NCBI GenBank assembly: GCA_015067585.1
Contig: SVMC01000003.1
Location: forward strand, 30,856 to 94,855
From: Oscillospiraceae bacterium
GTDB taxonomy: Bacteria > Bacillota > Clostridia > Oscillospirales > Oscillospiraceae
Direction of reading: 5' to 3'
DNA length: 64,000 bases
Shown here: piece by piece, positions 25,198 through 33,385 of the stretch
Layout: each line of letters opens with the position of its first letter
Position numbering within the stretch: the stretch's first letter is position 1
Made by a program: the position numbers and the translations under genes
The notes under the pieces: generated by a model
The model's database searches: none
What the model was told of the DNA's origin: nothing
What the model saw: the letters and a program-made list of their open reading frames with translations, nothing else

Positions 25198-26637
25198 ATG
25201 AAAAAACGAATTCTGTCATTGCTGCTTGCCTTTTCACTATGTATTGGAACCTTTGGCTACATAACAAATGAGGTTCAGGCGGGCACAGTGACTGACAATG
25301 ATATCATCAATGCGGTATTGGTGGTCTTTAATTATAATGAAGGAACCTACGACTCTGTCAACCGCAATGACAACGGCGCTTTGTCCATCGGCAAGCTGCA
25401 GTGGCACGGGCAGCGGGCGCTGGAGCTTATGAAGGATATCGCGGCAGCGGATCCTGCAACAGCGCAGCGGCTTTTAGGCGAGAGCCTGTATTATGAAGTC
25501 ACCGGGGCTTACAGTGGTGCGTGGAATTACCGCACCCTGAGCCAGAGTGAGGGAGCCTGTTTCAGTGCGCTTCTGGCTACCAACGCATCCCGAAGCATTC
25601 AGGATGCCCTCGCCAGAAAGGACATCAGCACCTACATTTCTCACGGCAGAGCTGTCGGCATCAATACGGCACAGGCAATGGTATACTACTGCGATTTAGA
25701 GAACCAGTATGGCCCCGGCGGTGCGGGCAATCTTGTATCGAAGATCAAAAACCGTACCGGAAAATTGACCGTCGATTCTCTGGAAGAGCTGCATAACAAC
25801 CTCCTGCAGGTGACCGGCAATTATCACAGCCGCCGCAACTGGGTCTACGGCTATTGCAGCAGCATTGACTGGAGCAATCTGAGCTACAATCCGGGCAGCA
25901 GCGGCAATACAGGATATACGCCGCCTCCTGTTCCGAAAAATTTAGATGTGCAGCCGCCGGAGATTAAAAATGCGTCTATCCAGTGCCTGAATCCGGAAGT
26001 TTTCCGGGTAGAGGTGGAAGCTTCTGACAATGTGCGTGTTTCCGATTGCCGCGTGGAGATCGCAACCAAACAAAACAGCAAGGCGGATTGGGCAGGCTAT
26101 GCCAGCCTTTCCGGAAAGACATGGAGCCTGGACTTTTCCACAGGCGGCAGCTATGCTGACGCGGAGCATTTTTACATCACCGTCACCGTATCCGACCCTT
26201 CCGGCAACGGCAGCAGCGCGGATCTTGAGGTGACCCGGCGGGAACTGCGCATTGCCCAGGGTGATGTGAATAATGCCTGCCTTCGGGATGGTCATCATTA
26301 CACTTTCCTCCACACCACGGAAGCAGGCTGCATTTCTCCCGGCTTCCGTGTGGAGCAGTGCAGCGAATGCCTGAAGCTGCACTATGTCAAGATGGAGCCT
26401 GCCAAACGCCATCGATTCCTGATCGTATCTGTACCTGCAACCTGCAGCCATGGCGGCTATATCCACTATACCTGCAAGGATTGTGATGTGGAGACCAAGG
26501 AACCCACGACATCAAGCAAAGATCATAACTGGGGAGAGTGGTATCCCAATAAATCCACAGGTATGATGGAGCGGAGCTGCATTGACTGCGCAATAGTGCA
26601 GAATGCTGCGGAATATGCTTATTTGCAGCCGAATTAA
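25198..26637 (+). CDS. Secreted lysozyme/chitosanase-like protein with Ig-like and Cys-rich modules
   Basis: A 479-residue secreted protein with a signal peptide (1-28, cleavage after VQA). Residues about 32-225 form a helical domain beginning NYNEGTYDSV with Glu48, then NDNGALSIGKLQWHG. This Glu-plus-polar-turn arrangement recalls the lysozyme-like/GH46 superfamily and would fit cleavage of peptidoglycan or a related polymer. A Gly/Pro linker (about 225-255) leads to an Ig-like module (255-350, EASDNVRVSDCRVEI). The C-terminal 125 residues have paired cysteines (CSEC, CKDC, CIDC) like a small zinc-binding domain. A GGAGGAA site precedes the start. It follows the membrane-anchored gene in an operon. 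The enzyme class is inference. Confidence 0.72.
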   Translation: MKKRILSLLLAFSLCIGTFGYITNEVQAGTVTDNDIINAVLVVFNYNEGTYDSVNRNDNGALSIGKLQWHGQRALELMKDIAAADPATAQRLLGESLYYEVTGAYSGAWNYRTLSQSEGACFSALLATNASRSIQDALARKDISTYISHGRAVGINTAQAMVYYCDLENQYGPGGAGNLVSKIKNRTGKLTVDSLEELHNNLLQVTGNYHSRRNWVYGYCSSIDWSNLSYNPGSSGNTGYTPPPVPKNLDVQPPEIKNASIQCLNPEVFRVEVEASDNVRVSDCRVEIATKQNSKADWAGYASLSGKTWSLDFSTGGSYADAEHFYITVTVSDPSGNGSSADLEVTRRELRIAQGDVNNACLRDGHHYTFLHTTEAGCISPGFRVEQCSECLKLHYVKMEPAKRHRFLIVSVPATCSHGGYIHYTCKDCDVETKEPTTSSKDHNWGEWYPNKSTGMMERSCIDCAIVQNAAEYAYLQPN

Positions 26638-26643
26638 ACAGAT

Positions 26644-26682
26644 AACATCCGCTTTCCTGCAGGGAGAGCGGATGTTTTTTAT
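26644..26682 (+). terminator. Terminator of the surface-protein operon
   Basis: A perfect 10-bp stem (AACATCCGCT at 26644-26653 with its complement at 26667-26676) followed by TTTT. It ends one base before the convergent gene's stop and may act for both. Confidence 0.85.
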
Positions 26683-26683
26683 G

Positions 26684-27079
26684 TCAACGGCAGCCGTGGC
26701 GTATGAGATTTTTCCCGAAGGTGCTTTTTGGGGGGTTCTTTTTCTTGACCCGCTGAGAGATCAGGAACAGTTGCCGGCAAATGATGATGAGACAGAAGAG
26801 CATCCCAAACAAGGAGCCGAACAGCTTATCCTGATATTCTTCCACGCTATCTTCATAATCGACAAATACATAGCCGTCCTTTTCCATGGATTTGATATGG
26901 TTATGGGGCACATTGCCGCAGATGACCCGGAAGCGGTCTCCCGGCTGGATCTTAGAGAGGACGATCTGGGAATTGATGCCTTTCAGCGAATAAAAATCAC
27001 CCCGAGTATCCACGATTTCCGGTGATGCTTCATGGGGCAGGTGCTGAACATATGTTGTATTTGGGCGCTTTTTCGCCAT
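26684..27079 (-). CDS. Hypothetical single-pass membrane protein
   Basis: A 131-residue protein with a GAGGTGA site before ATG 27079. The N-terminal 80 residues are soluble (EIVDTRGDFYSLKGINSQIV, GDRFRVICGNVPHNHIKS) and may form a small beta domain. A membrane span (about 88-107, LFGSLFGMLFCLIIICRQLF) is followed by a very basic tail (RVKKKNPPKSTFGKN), which places the C-terminus inside the cell. I do not know the family. It lies 23 bases after the DUF4304 gene on the same strand and is probably co-transcribed with it. Confidence 0.7.
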   Translation of the reverse strand: MAKKRPNTTYVQHLPHEASPEIVDTRGDFYSLKGINSQIVLSKIQPGDRFRVICGNVPHNHIKSMEKDGYVFVDYEDSVEEYQDKLFGSLFGMLFCLIIICRQLFLISQRVKKKNPPKSTFGKNLIRHGCR

Positions 27080-27102
27080 AGCATCACCTCAGATAAGAAA
27101 TA

Positions 27103-27519
27103 TTACAACTTAGAAAGATCAACGCTTGTCAGGTAACGCCTTGCGGCAGGGGTGCATTGTCCGGACAGCCGTCCTTCGATTGCACAGATTCTGAGTTTTT
27201 GCAGATCGCCATACATAGCTTCCCATTTCCGAATCAGGTGCAGAAGATTTTCGTATGTGATCGGCTTTTTGTTTTCTGTCTGGTCTACACGGTAGGTGAT
27301 CTGGCATTTTCCAATCGTTCTGATTGGGGATGATGCGAGTTCTTGCAGGCCAATGCCAAAATAGTAATACCATACATCTGCACCATACTGCGACTTCTGG
27401 ATGGAGAAGACCAGTGAGAGGGAGCCAAGTGTCTTATACCAGGTCAGTTTGACCTTTTTGTAGCCCATCTTTTTGAGATGAGGGGCAAGTGCCAAAGCAA
27501 ATTCTTCCGGTGTTTGCAT
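27103..27519 (-). CDS. DUF4304-type protein
   Basis: A 138-residue protein from ATG 27519, preceded by AAGGATG and a good promoter. The beginning (MQTPEEFALALAPHLKKMGY) and the Trp/Tyr-rich middle (KLTWYKTLGSLSLVFSIQKS, DVWYYYFGIGL) fit the DUF4304 family, small cytoplasmic proteins of unknown function. The 17-codon in-frame extension to 27570 contains the -10 region and is not coding. It has no membrane span. It heads a two-gene unit with the small membrane protein. Confidence 0.75.
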   Translation of the reverse strand: MQTPEEFALALAPHLKKMGYKKVKLTWYKTLGSLSLVFSIQKSQYGADVWYYYFGIGLQELASSPIRTIGKCQITYRVDQTENKKPITYENLLHLIRKWEAMYGDLQKLRICAIEGRLSGQCTPAARRYLTSVDLSKL

Positions 27520-27541
27520 GGTATCACATCCTTTCTGATTT

Positions 27542-27570
27542 ATCATACCATAAATTGCAGAACAGAACAA
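27542..27570 (-). promoter_or_regulatory. Promoter of the DUF4304 gene
   Basis: Minus strand TTGTTC (27570-27565), 17 bases, TATGAT (27547-27542), 23 bases before the start codon. Confidence 0.7.
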
Positions 27571-27599
27571 GGTTGGGTGGGTACTACAGACAATGGATG

Positions 27600-27633
27600 A
27601 AAAATGCCGGGCAGAGGTTTTCTCTGCCCGGCG
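27600..27633 (-). terminator. Terminator of the lysine transporter gene
   Basis: A perfect 11-bp stem (GCCGGGCAGAG at 27607-27617 with its complement at 27623-27633) followed on the minus strand by ATTTTT. Confidence 0.9.
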
Positions 27634-27655
27634 GGGTTGATGTAGATGTGATTGA

Positions 27656-29398
27656 TTATGCCTTGGACTTCTGCAGCTTCTTGATCACGAACAGGGTGCC
27701 GATGGTCAGCACGATGCCGAGGGGCAGTACCACCCAGATGTTGGGCAGGAAGCCGGAGATGACGAAGCAGACGAAGGAGATGGCAGCTACGGTGATGGCG
27801 TAGGGCAGCTGAGTGGCAACATGGTCCACATGGTTGCACTGTGCGCCGGCGGAAGCCATGATGGTGGTGTCGGAGATGGGGGAGCAGTGGTCACCGCAAA
27901 CAGCACCGGCCAGGCAGGCGGACACGCCAACGAACAGCAGGGGGCTGGTTTCGGGGAAGATGCTGGTAACGATGGGGATGAGGATGCCGAAGGTACCCCA
28001 GGAGGTGCCGGTAGCGAAGGACAGGAAGCAGGCCACAACGAAGATGATTGCGGGCAGGAAGGAGAACAGACCTGCAGCAGCGGAGGACATGATGCCTGCA
28101 ACGAAGAACTTGGCACCCAGCAGACCGGTCATGTTCTTCAGGCTGGTGGCCAGGGTCAGGATCAGGATGGGGGGAACCATGGCGATGAAGCCCTGGGGAA
28201 CGCACTTCATAGCATCCTTGAAGCTGATGACCCGGCGGAGCAGCATATAAACAACGATGATGATCAGGGAGATGATACCGCCCCAGGGAAGGCCGATGTA
28301 AGCGTCGGTGTTGCCAAAGGCTGCGATGAAGTCGCCTGCGCACTCGGTGCCGCCCCATGCGTCAACGCCGAAGAAGCCGCCCACATGGATCAGGCCGAAT
28401 ACGCTGGAGATGATCAGAACGATGACGGGGAAGATCAGGTCGAAGACGCGACCGCGGTCAGTGACAGGGGCTTCGTCATTGATGGCAATGTCGTCAGTGT
28501 TGCCGATGACATCGCCCTGCACGGCCTTGAATTCAAAGCCTGCCATCTTGCCATAGTCAAAGCCCATGATAGAGATGGCAATGATGAACACGAAGGTCAG
28601 CAGAGAGTAGAAGTTGAAGGGGATGGCTTTGATAAAGAGCTCCAGACCGGAGTAGGTCTCGCTCTCAACGCAGCCGGAAACTGCTGCGGCCCAGGAGGAG
28701 ATGGGAGCGATCATGCAGACGGGAGCTGCGGTGGCATCGATGAGGTATGCCAGCTTGACGCGGGAGATCTTCTTGGCATCGGTGACAGGACGCATAACGG
28801 AACCGACAGTCAGGCAGTTGAAGTAGTCGTCGATGAAGATCAGAACACCCAGAGCAAAGGTAGCCAGTGCAGCGCCGATCTTGGTCTTGACATGGGTAGC
28901 TGCCCAGCGGCCGAAGGCCTGGGAGCCGCCTGCACGGTTCACCAGAGCAACGATGATGCCCAGGATGACCAGGAAGGCGAAGATGCCGGCGCCGTCAGCG
29001 ATGGAAGCCATCAGACCGTCGGTAACAACGGCATCAACGGTACCTGCAAAGTTGAAGTTGGTGTACATCAGGCCGCCGAGGACGACACCGACGAACAGGG
29101 AGGAATAAACTTCCTTGGTGATCAGGGCCAGAGCGATGGCCACAATGGGGGGAACGAGTGCCCAGAAGGTGCCGTACATGGAACTGCCGGCTTCTTCCTG
29201 ACCGGAACCACCACAGGTGGAACAGGTATATTCGGTTTCGTCGCCGGTTTCATAATCGGCAACGGCAACAACACCGGCGCCTTCGCATTCGCTGCAATCC
29301 TGCATACGAACCGCGCCGTTGGTGGTGACTGCACCGACGATGACTGCCGCGATGATCACGAAGACGACGATCAGTGCAATGATGGATGAACGTTTCAT
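27656..29398 (-). CDS. lysW: NhaC-family transporter, probable lysine transporter LysW
   Basis: A 580-residue, 11-13-helix protein of the NhaC Na+/H+ antiporter family. ATG 29398 is chosen for its spacing to AGGAG; an in-frame GTG nine bases upstream is too close to that site. The leader is a lysine riboswitch with terminator. In comparative genomics of L-box regulons, NhaC-type genes under this element were named LysW and predicted to import lysine, so that role is likelier than sodium export. Unusually, the loop between helices 1 and 2 carries two DnaJ-like knuckles, CSECEGAG (Cys35, Cys38) and CSTCGGSG (Cys59, Cys62), fit for zinc. Monocistronic. Confidence 0.85.
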   Translation of the reverse strand: MKRSSIIALIVVFVIIAAVIVGAVTTNGAVRMQDCSECEGAGVVAVADYETGDETEYTCSTCGGSGQEEAGSSMYGTFWALVPPIVAIALALITKEVYSSLFVGVVLGGLMYTNFNFAGTVDAVVTDGLMASIADGAGIFAFLVILGIIVALVNRAGGSQAFGRWAATHVKTKIGAALATFALGVLIFIDDYFNCLTVGSVMRPVTDAKKISRVKLAYLIDATAAPVCMIAPISSWAAAVSGCVESETYSGLELFIKAIPFNFYSLLTFVFIIAISIMGFDYGKMAGFEFKAVQGDVIGNTDDIAINDEAPVTDRGRVFDLIFPVIVLIISSVFGLIHVGGFFGVDAWGGTECAGDFIAAFGNTDAYIGLPWGGIISLIIIVVYMLLRRVISFKDAMKCVPQGFIAMVPPILILTLATSLKNMTGLLGAKFFVAGIMSSAAAGLFSFLPAIIFVVACFLSFATGTSWGTFGILIPIVTSIFPETSPLLFVGVSACLAGAVCGDHCSPISDTTIMASAGAQCNHVDHVATQLPYAITVAAISFVCFVISGFLPNIWVVLPLGIVLTIGTLFVIKKLQKSKA

Positions 29399-29410
29399 TC
29401 TTTTCACTCC

Positions 29411-29452
29411 TATAAAAATAAAAATTGCGTCATGATAGGGTCATGACGCAAT
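29411..29452 (-). terminator. Riboswitch-controlled terminator of lysW
   Basis: A perfect 12-bp stem (ATTGCGTCATGA at 29424-29435 with 29441-29452), a five-base loop, then TTTTATTTTTATA on the minus strand, immediately before the ribosome binding site. It is the expression platform of the L-box. Confidence 0.9.
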
Positions 29453-29469
29453 ACAAGTAACTGCATTAG

Positions 29470-29632
29470 ACATGACAGCGCTCCACAGATGTGACAGTCT
29501 GACGGATCTTCTCCGCCAGCCCGGCGATTCCCGCGGCAGGCACCGCGAAAACACCTCGGCGAATTCCCCTTTCAGCGCCCGGCTGCCTGACCGGCATTCA
29601 CGCCTACTGATGTCATTCGCACCTCTATCATA
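29470..29632 (-). ncRNA. Lysine riboswitch (L-box) aptamer
   Basis: On the minus strand the leader reads GATAGAGGTGCGAA (5' conserved box, about 29630-29617), AGTAG, GCTGAAAGGGGAATTCGCCG, GCTGG, CTGTCA and TGGAGCGCT (3' box, about 29485-29477) in order. These are the conserved blocks of the B. subtilis lysC L-box with the five-stem spacing. It is preceded by TTGACA-17-TAATAT (29672-29667, 29649-29644) and followed by an intrinsic terminator, so high lysine should stop transcription of the transporter. Confidence 0.93.
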
Positions 29633-29643
29633 ACTTTATACAT

Positions 29644-29672
29644 ATATTATAATGAAAGCCCCTGTTTGTCAA
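29644..29672 (-). promoter_or_regulatory. Promoter of the L-box/lysW transcript
   Basis: Consensus TTGACA (29672-29667), 17 bases, TAATAT (29649-29644), minus strand, directly upstream of the aptamer. Confidence 0.75.
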
Positions 29673-29778
29673 CAGAATTCTATGTTTTACATGGTTTTTT
29701 TCTATTTTTGGCAGATCAGTGCTTTTTGTCGAACGATGCCGGGGCGGGACGCATATGCTAATGGCAGGAGGGATGAGG

Positions 29779-30033
29779 ATGAATGGATTTTATTTTACCT
29801 TTCGATCCGTAACGGCGGCACAGAAAGGCCACAGAGCGCTGTCGCTGGCAGGGGTTCCGTCCACGATGCTGCGCACTCCGGCGACCCTTTCGGTGCATGG
29901 CTGCGGTCATTGTCTGCGGGTATCCTCCCGCTGGGCAGCGCAGGCGGCAAAGGTACTGCAGGGCAGTGGGGTACAGCGCTGTTATGTACGCAGCGGAGAC
30001 AGATTTGAGGAGGCCCAAGGTGATCTACTTTGA
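29779..30033 (+). CDS. DUF3343 protein (putative Se/S carrier-like)
   Basis: An 84-residue protein from ATG 29779 with a GGAGGG site. The start MNGFYFTFRSVTAAQKGHRA and the cysteine turn HGCGHCLRV (Cys42, Cys45) match the DUF3343 family, annotated as putative selenium or sulfur carrier-like proteins. Members commonly sit beside a NifS-like cysteine desulfurase, as here: the last 14 bases overlap that gene. The likely job is to accept sulfane sulfur or selenium on a cysteine. No selD or other selenium gene is in the window, so sulfur is as likely as selenium. Confidence 0.82.
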   Translation: MNGFYFTFRSVTAAQKGHRALSLAGVPSTMLRTPATLSVHGCGHCLRVSSRWAAQAAKVLQGSGVQRCYVRSGDRFEEAQGDLL

Positions 30034-31150
30034 TGCGGCAGCCACCACGCTGCAGAAACCTCCTTCTGTCCGCCGTGCGGTAAACCGTGCCATGGAGCAG
30101 CTTGCCAGCCCCGGAAGGGGTGGGTATTGGGCTGCGCAGTCTGCGGAGCGAGCCATGTTTGAATGCCGCCTTGAGGCGGCAAAATTGTTTTCCTGTGAGC
30201 CGGAGCAGGCGGTGTTCACCATGAATGCCACCCATGGCCTGAATCTTGCCATCAAAAGCCTGGTATCAACGGGAGACCGGGTAGTGATCTCCGGCTTTGA
30301 ACACAATGCGGTGCGCCGTCCCCTGCATGCGGTGGGAGCAAAGATTGTAGTGGCAGGCAGAAAGCTCTTTGACCGGGAGGAACTGCTGAATGCCTTTGAT
30401 AAGGAAATTACCAGGAATACAGCGGCGGTGGTCTGTACCCATGTGTCCAATGTGTTCGGCTATATTCTGCCTCTTGAAGAGCTTGCGGCGCTTTGCCGGG
30501 AGAGGGGAGTGCCGCTGATCGTGGATGCGTCTCAGTCCGCAGGGAGTCTGGCGGTGTCCATGAAATCTTTGGGGGCGCAGTTTATTGCCATGCCCGGGCA
30601 TAAGGGCCTTTTTGGTCCCCAGGGTACGGGGCTTCTTCTGTGCGCCCAGCCGGGAAGACCCTTGATGGAGGGTGGTACCGGCACGCAATCCAGGCTTCCG
30701 GCAATGCCGGAGGAACTTCCCGAGCGGTTGGAGGCAGGTACGCCAAATGTGTGCGGTATTGCGGGCCTTTTGGCGGGATTGCAGTTTTTGGGGGATTGCG
30801 GCGGTGGAGAGATCCTTCGTCATGAAACCGCCCTTCGCTGCCGCCTGCAGGCAAAGCTTCGGAAATACCGCGCAGTACAATGCTTTTCCGCACTGCCTGA
30901 ACTGCAAAGCGGTGTGCTCTCTATGCGGATCGACGGTGTGGACTGTGAGGACGCGGCGCAGATGCTGGCACAGAAGGGGATCGCCGTGCGTGCGGGTCTT
31001 CATTGCGCCCCGCTGGCCCACGAGAGTGCGGGGACATTGGATGGGGGGACACTGCGCATCAGCTTTAGTCCCTTTAATACTACCCGTGAGGTGGAGCAAC
31101 TTGCATGCGCTATGGCGGAGATCCTTTATTTAACCGAAAGAAACAGGTAA
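30020..31150 (+). CDS. Cysteine desulfurase-family aminotransferase (class V)
   Basis: A 376-residue PLP enzyme of the NifS/SufS-like group (the am_tr_V_EGC subfamily by its start, IYFDAAATTLQKPPSVRRAV). The PLP lysine is Lys195 in MPGHKGLFG and the persulfide-forming cysteine is Cys329 in GLHCAPLAHE. It releases sulfur from cysteine, or selenium from selenocysteine, and passes it to a carrier, probably the overlapping DUF3343 protein. GTG 30020 is used because GAGGAGG sits seven bases upstream and family members start here; the longer in-frame version to 29897 runs antiparallel to no known domain. Confidence 0.9.
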   Translation: MIYFDAAATTLQKPPSVRRAVNRAMEQLASPGRGGYWAAQSAERAMFECRLEAAKLFSCEPEQAVFTMNATHGLNLAIKSLVSTGDRVVISGFEHNAVRRPLHAVGAKIVVAGRKLFDREELLNAFDKEITRNTAAVVCTHVSNVFGYILPLEELAALCRERGVPLIVDASQSAGSLAVSMKSLGAQFIAMPGHKGLFGPQGTGLLLCAQPGRPLMEGGTGTQSRLPAMPEELPERLEAGTPNVCGIAGLLAGLQFLGDCGGGEILRHETALRCRLQAKLRKYRAVQCFSALPELQSGVLSMRIDGVDCEDAAQMLAQKGIAVRAGLHCAPLAHESAGTLDGGTLRISFSPFNTTREVEQLACAMAEILYLTERNR

Positions 31151-31174
31151 TACCGAAAAAATACGGATTCCCAC

Positions 31175-31203
31175 TTGCCAATGGGCGGAATTTGCACTAT
31201 AAT
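31175..31203 (+). promoter_or_regulatory. Promoter of the cdaA operon
   Basis: TTGCCA (31175-31180), 17 bases, TATAAT (31198-31203), about 65 bases upstream of cdaA. Confidence 0.75.
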
Positions 31204-31268
31204 AAATTGATGATTATAAGTGCAACTATGCCCTTTTTTAGAAGAACGCAATGTGGGGTGAATCACGA

Positions 31269-32138
31269 ATGATAGGACTAATGAATTCACTGCGGGAGTA
31301 TGGCAGCCTGATCCCGAAACCAACGGTTATGGATATTCTGGATATCCTGTTGGTTGCCTGCCTGTTTTACTGGATCTTTATGCTGATCCGGCAGACGCCT
31401 GCGTTCAGGATCCTGAAGAGCATTGGACTGATCCTGGTCGTGTTTGCTCTGACCCGGATCCTGCAGATGCATGCCCTAAACTTTGTGCTGAACTTTGTGT
31501 TGGAATTGGGTGCTTTTGCGCTGATCATTATTTTCCAGCCGGAGTTGCGTCGAGGTCTTGAGCATATCGGGGCCAGACGATTTATGGAGTATTTTTCCGG
31601 GCGGGACACCTCCAAACAGAGTGAGTATGTGGTGGAGCAGCTGGTTCTGGCCTGTGAAAAGTTTTCCCAAAGCCGTACCGGCGCTCTGATCGTTCTGGAA
31701 CGAACCACCCCACTGGAGCATTATTTCACCAATGGCACCATCATCGATGCCAAGGTTTCCGAGGAGCTTCTGGCCAATATCTTCTTTCCCAAGGCGGCGC
31801 TGCATGACGGTGCGCTGATCATTCAGGGAGAGCGGGCGGCTGCAGCTGCCTGTGTGCTGCCTCTGACGGAGAATTCCCGACTCAGCTCCGATCTTGGTAC
31901 CCGTCACCGTGCGGGCATCGGCATGAGCGAAGCAACGGATGCTGTGGTGGTGATCGTCTCGGAAGAGACCGGAATCATTTCCGTGGCTGTGGGCGGTCAT
32001 CTCAAGCGGCATCTGGAACCGGAGACCCTGCAGAAGCTCCTGATTCAGGAACTGGGACTGCGGGAGGAGAATCAGCCGAACCTTTTGGATCGTTTGAAGC
32101 GGCATTTTACTGGGGAGGAAAAAGATCATGAGAAATAA
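31269..32138 (+). CDS. cdaA: Diadenylate cyclase CdaA
   Basis: Makes cyclic di-AMP from two ATP at the inner face of the membrane; the messenger controls potassium, osmolytes and wall homeostasis. The protein has 289 residues: three N-terminal membrane helices (about 22-90), a short linker, then the DAC domain (about 105-260) with the catalytic DGA (180-182) and RHR (212-214) motifs. ATG 31269 follows a GGGGTG site; an in-frame start at 31251 is possible but less well placed. It overlaps cdaR by 11 bases. glmM, usually third in this operon, is not here. Confidence 0.97.
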   Translation: MIGLMNSLREYGSLIPKPTVMDILDILLVACLFYWIFMLIRQTPAFRILKSIGLILVVFALTRILQMHALNFVLNFVLELGAFALIIIFQPELRRGLEHIGARRFMEYFSGRDTSKQSEYVVEQLVLACEKFSQSRTGALIVLERTTPLEHYFTNGTIIDAKVSEELLANIFFPKAALHDGALIIQGERAAAAACVLPLTENSRLSSDLGTRHRAGIGMSEATDAVVVIVSEETGIISVAVGGHLKRHLEPETLQKLLIQELGLREENQPNLLDRLKRHFTGEEKDHEK

Positions 32139-33360
32139 ACTCCTTGCAATGCTGCTGGCCCTGCTTGCGGCGATCTCTGTCTGGCTTTATGATGTGACGG
32201 TGGTGAATCCAAATGACACGGATACCTTCTCTTCCATTCCCGTTGTATTTGAGAATGAAGACGCGATCAGGGAGCAGGATCTGATGATGACATCGGAACG
32301 CGATGTCACTGTGTCCCTGCGCATTTCCGGCAGACGGTCAGAACTGAAGAAGCTATCCAGAAACAATATTCAGATCACGGTAGATCTGTCTCAGGTCGAT
32401 GAAGTGGGCACCCATGAGCTTCTCTACAATATCAGATATCCTGCCAATGTTTCCAGCGGAGAGCTTTCTGTTGAGACCCGTACACCCTCCTATGTTTCCG
32501 TAACGGTGGAGCATTATATCCGCCGGGCAGTGGAGGTCCGCACGGTCTTTGAGGGCGAAGGGACGGCGGAAAACGATGGCGAATCTCTGGCGATCGATAC
32601 CGATGCTATGACCGTTTCCCCCATGGAAGTGATGGTCACCGGCCCTGCGGCACTGGTGGAAACCATCGACTACGCCAGAATCGTGATCAACAAAACTGCC
32701 ATTACCCAGACGACAGTGGCGGATTACAGCTATGAACTGATGGATCAGGATGGAGAAGTGATCCCACGGGATGAACTGGTGACGGATGTGGAAAAAGTTT
32801 CCGTGTCTATTCCGGTGCTGAAATACAAGGAAGTTCCGCTGACACTCAAAACAGTGGCAGGCGGCGGCGCCACCGTCGATAATATCAGCTATACCCTTTC
32901 TGAGGAAAGCATCATGATCTCCGGCGATGCTGCCGCTGTGGATAAGATCAATCAGATCGAGCTGGGCACACTGGACTTTGCCACGGTGACCGGCCCCACC
33001 AATAAAACCTATCCCATCACCCTGCCGGAGGGCATCAACAATGCCTCCGGTGTGGCAGAGGTGCAGGCAGCGGTGCGGGTCACCGGTCTGAATGTTGTAA
33101 CTATGACCATTTCTGATTTTGAGCTTATCAATGTGCCGGAGGATATGACTGCCCAATCCATCAGCGAGAGTGTTCAGCTTACTCTGCGCGGCACACCGGC
33201 TGCCCTGACGAATCTGCAGCCGGAGGATGTGGTCGTTACGGCGGATCTTTCCAGCTTCACCCAGGCAGGTACCTATATCGTATCTGTCAATGTGGAGGTG
33301 CCGGACGGACTGCAGGTGGGCGCCATCGGCAGCAATACCCTGACAGTCACTTTGTCTTAA
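32128..33360 (+). CDS. cdaR: CdaA regulator CdaR (YbbR-domain protein)
   Basis: A 410-residue protein with an N-terminal signal-anchor (about 3-22, KLLAMLLALLAAISVWLYDV) and four extracellular YbbR repeats of about 85 residues (from about 40 to 410), each with the pattern VxVRxxxxGxA or VTGPAALVETID. CdaR binds CdaA and adjusts cyclic di-AMP production. The gene overlaps the end of cdaA and uses an AGGAAAAAG-type site inside it, so the two are translationally coupled. The next gene starts 25 bases later. Confidence 0.95.
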   Translation: MRNKLLAMLLALLAAISVWLYDVTVVNPNDTDTFSSIPVVFENEDAIREQDLMMTSERDVTVSLRISGRRSELKKLSRNNIQITVDLSQVDEVGTHELLYNIRYPANVSSGELSVETRTPSYVSVTVEHYIRRAVEVRTVFEGEGTAENDGESLAIDTDAMTVSPMEVMVTGPAALVETIDYARIVINKTAITQTTVADYSYELMDQDGEVIPRDELVTDVEKVSVSIPVLKYKEVPLTLKTVAGGGATVDNISYTLSEESIMISGDAAAVDKINQIELGTLDFATVTGPTNKTYPITLPEGINNASGVAEVQAAVRVTGLNVVTMTISDFELINVPEDMTAQSISESVQLTLRGTPAALTNLQPEDVVVTADLSSFTQAGTYIVSVNVEVPDGLQVGAIGSNTLTVTLS

Positions 33361-33385
33361 TTTAGAAAATCGGAAGGAGCATTTC

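Noticed and set aside
27821..29389. Plus-strand frame of more than 500 codons opposite the lysine transporter
   Set aside because: The product is Gly/Asp/His-rich with no domain, and the minus strand encodes a clear transporter.
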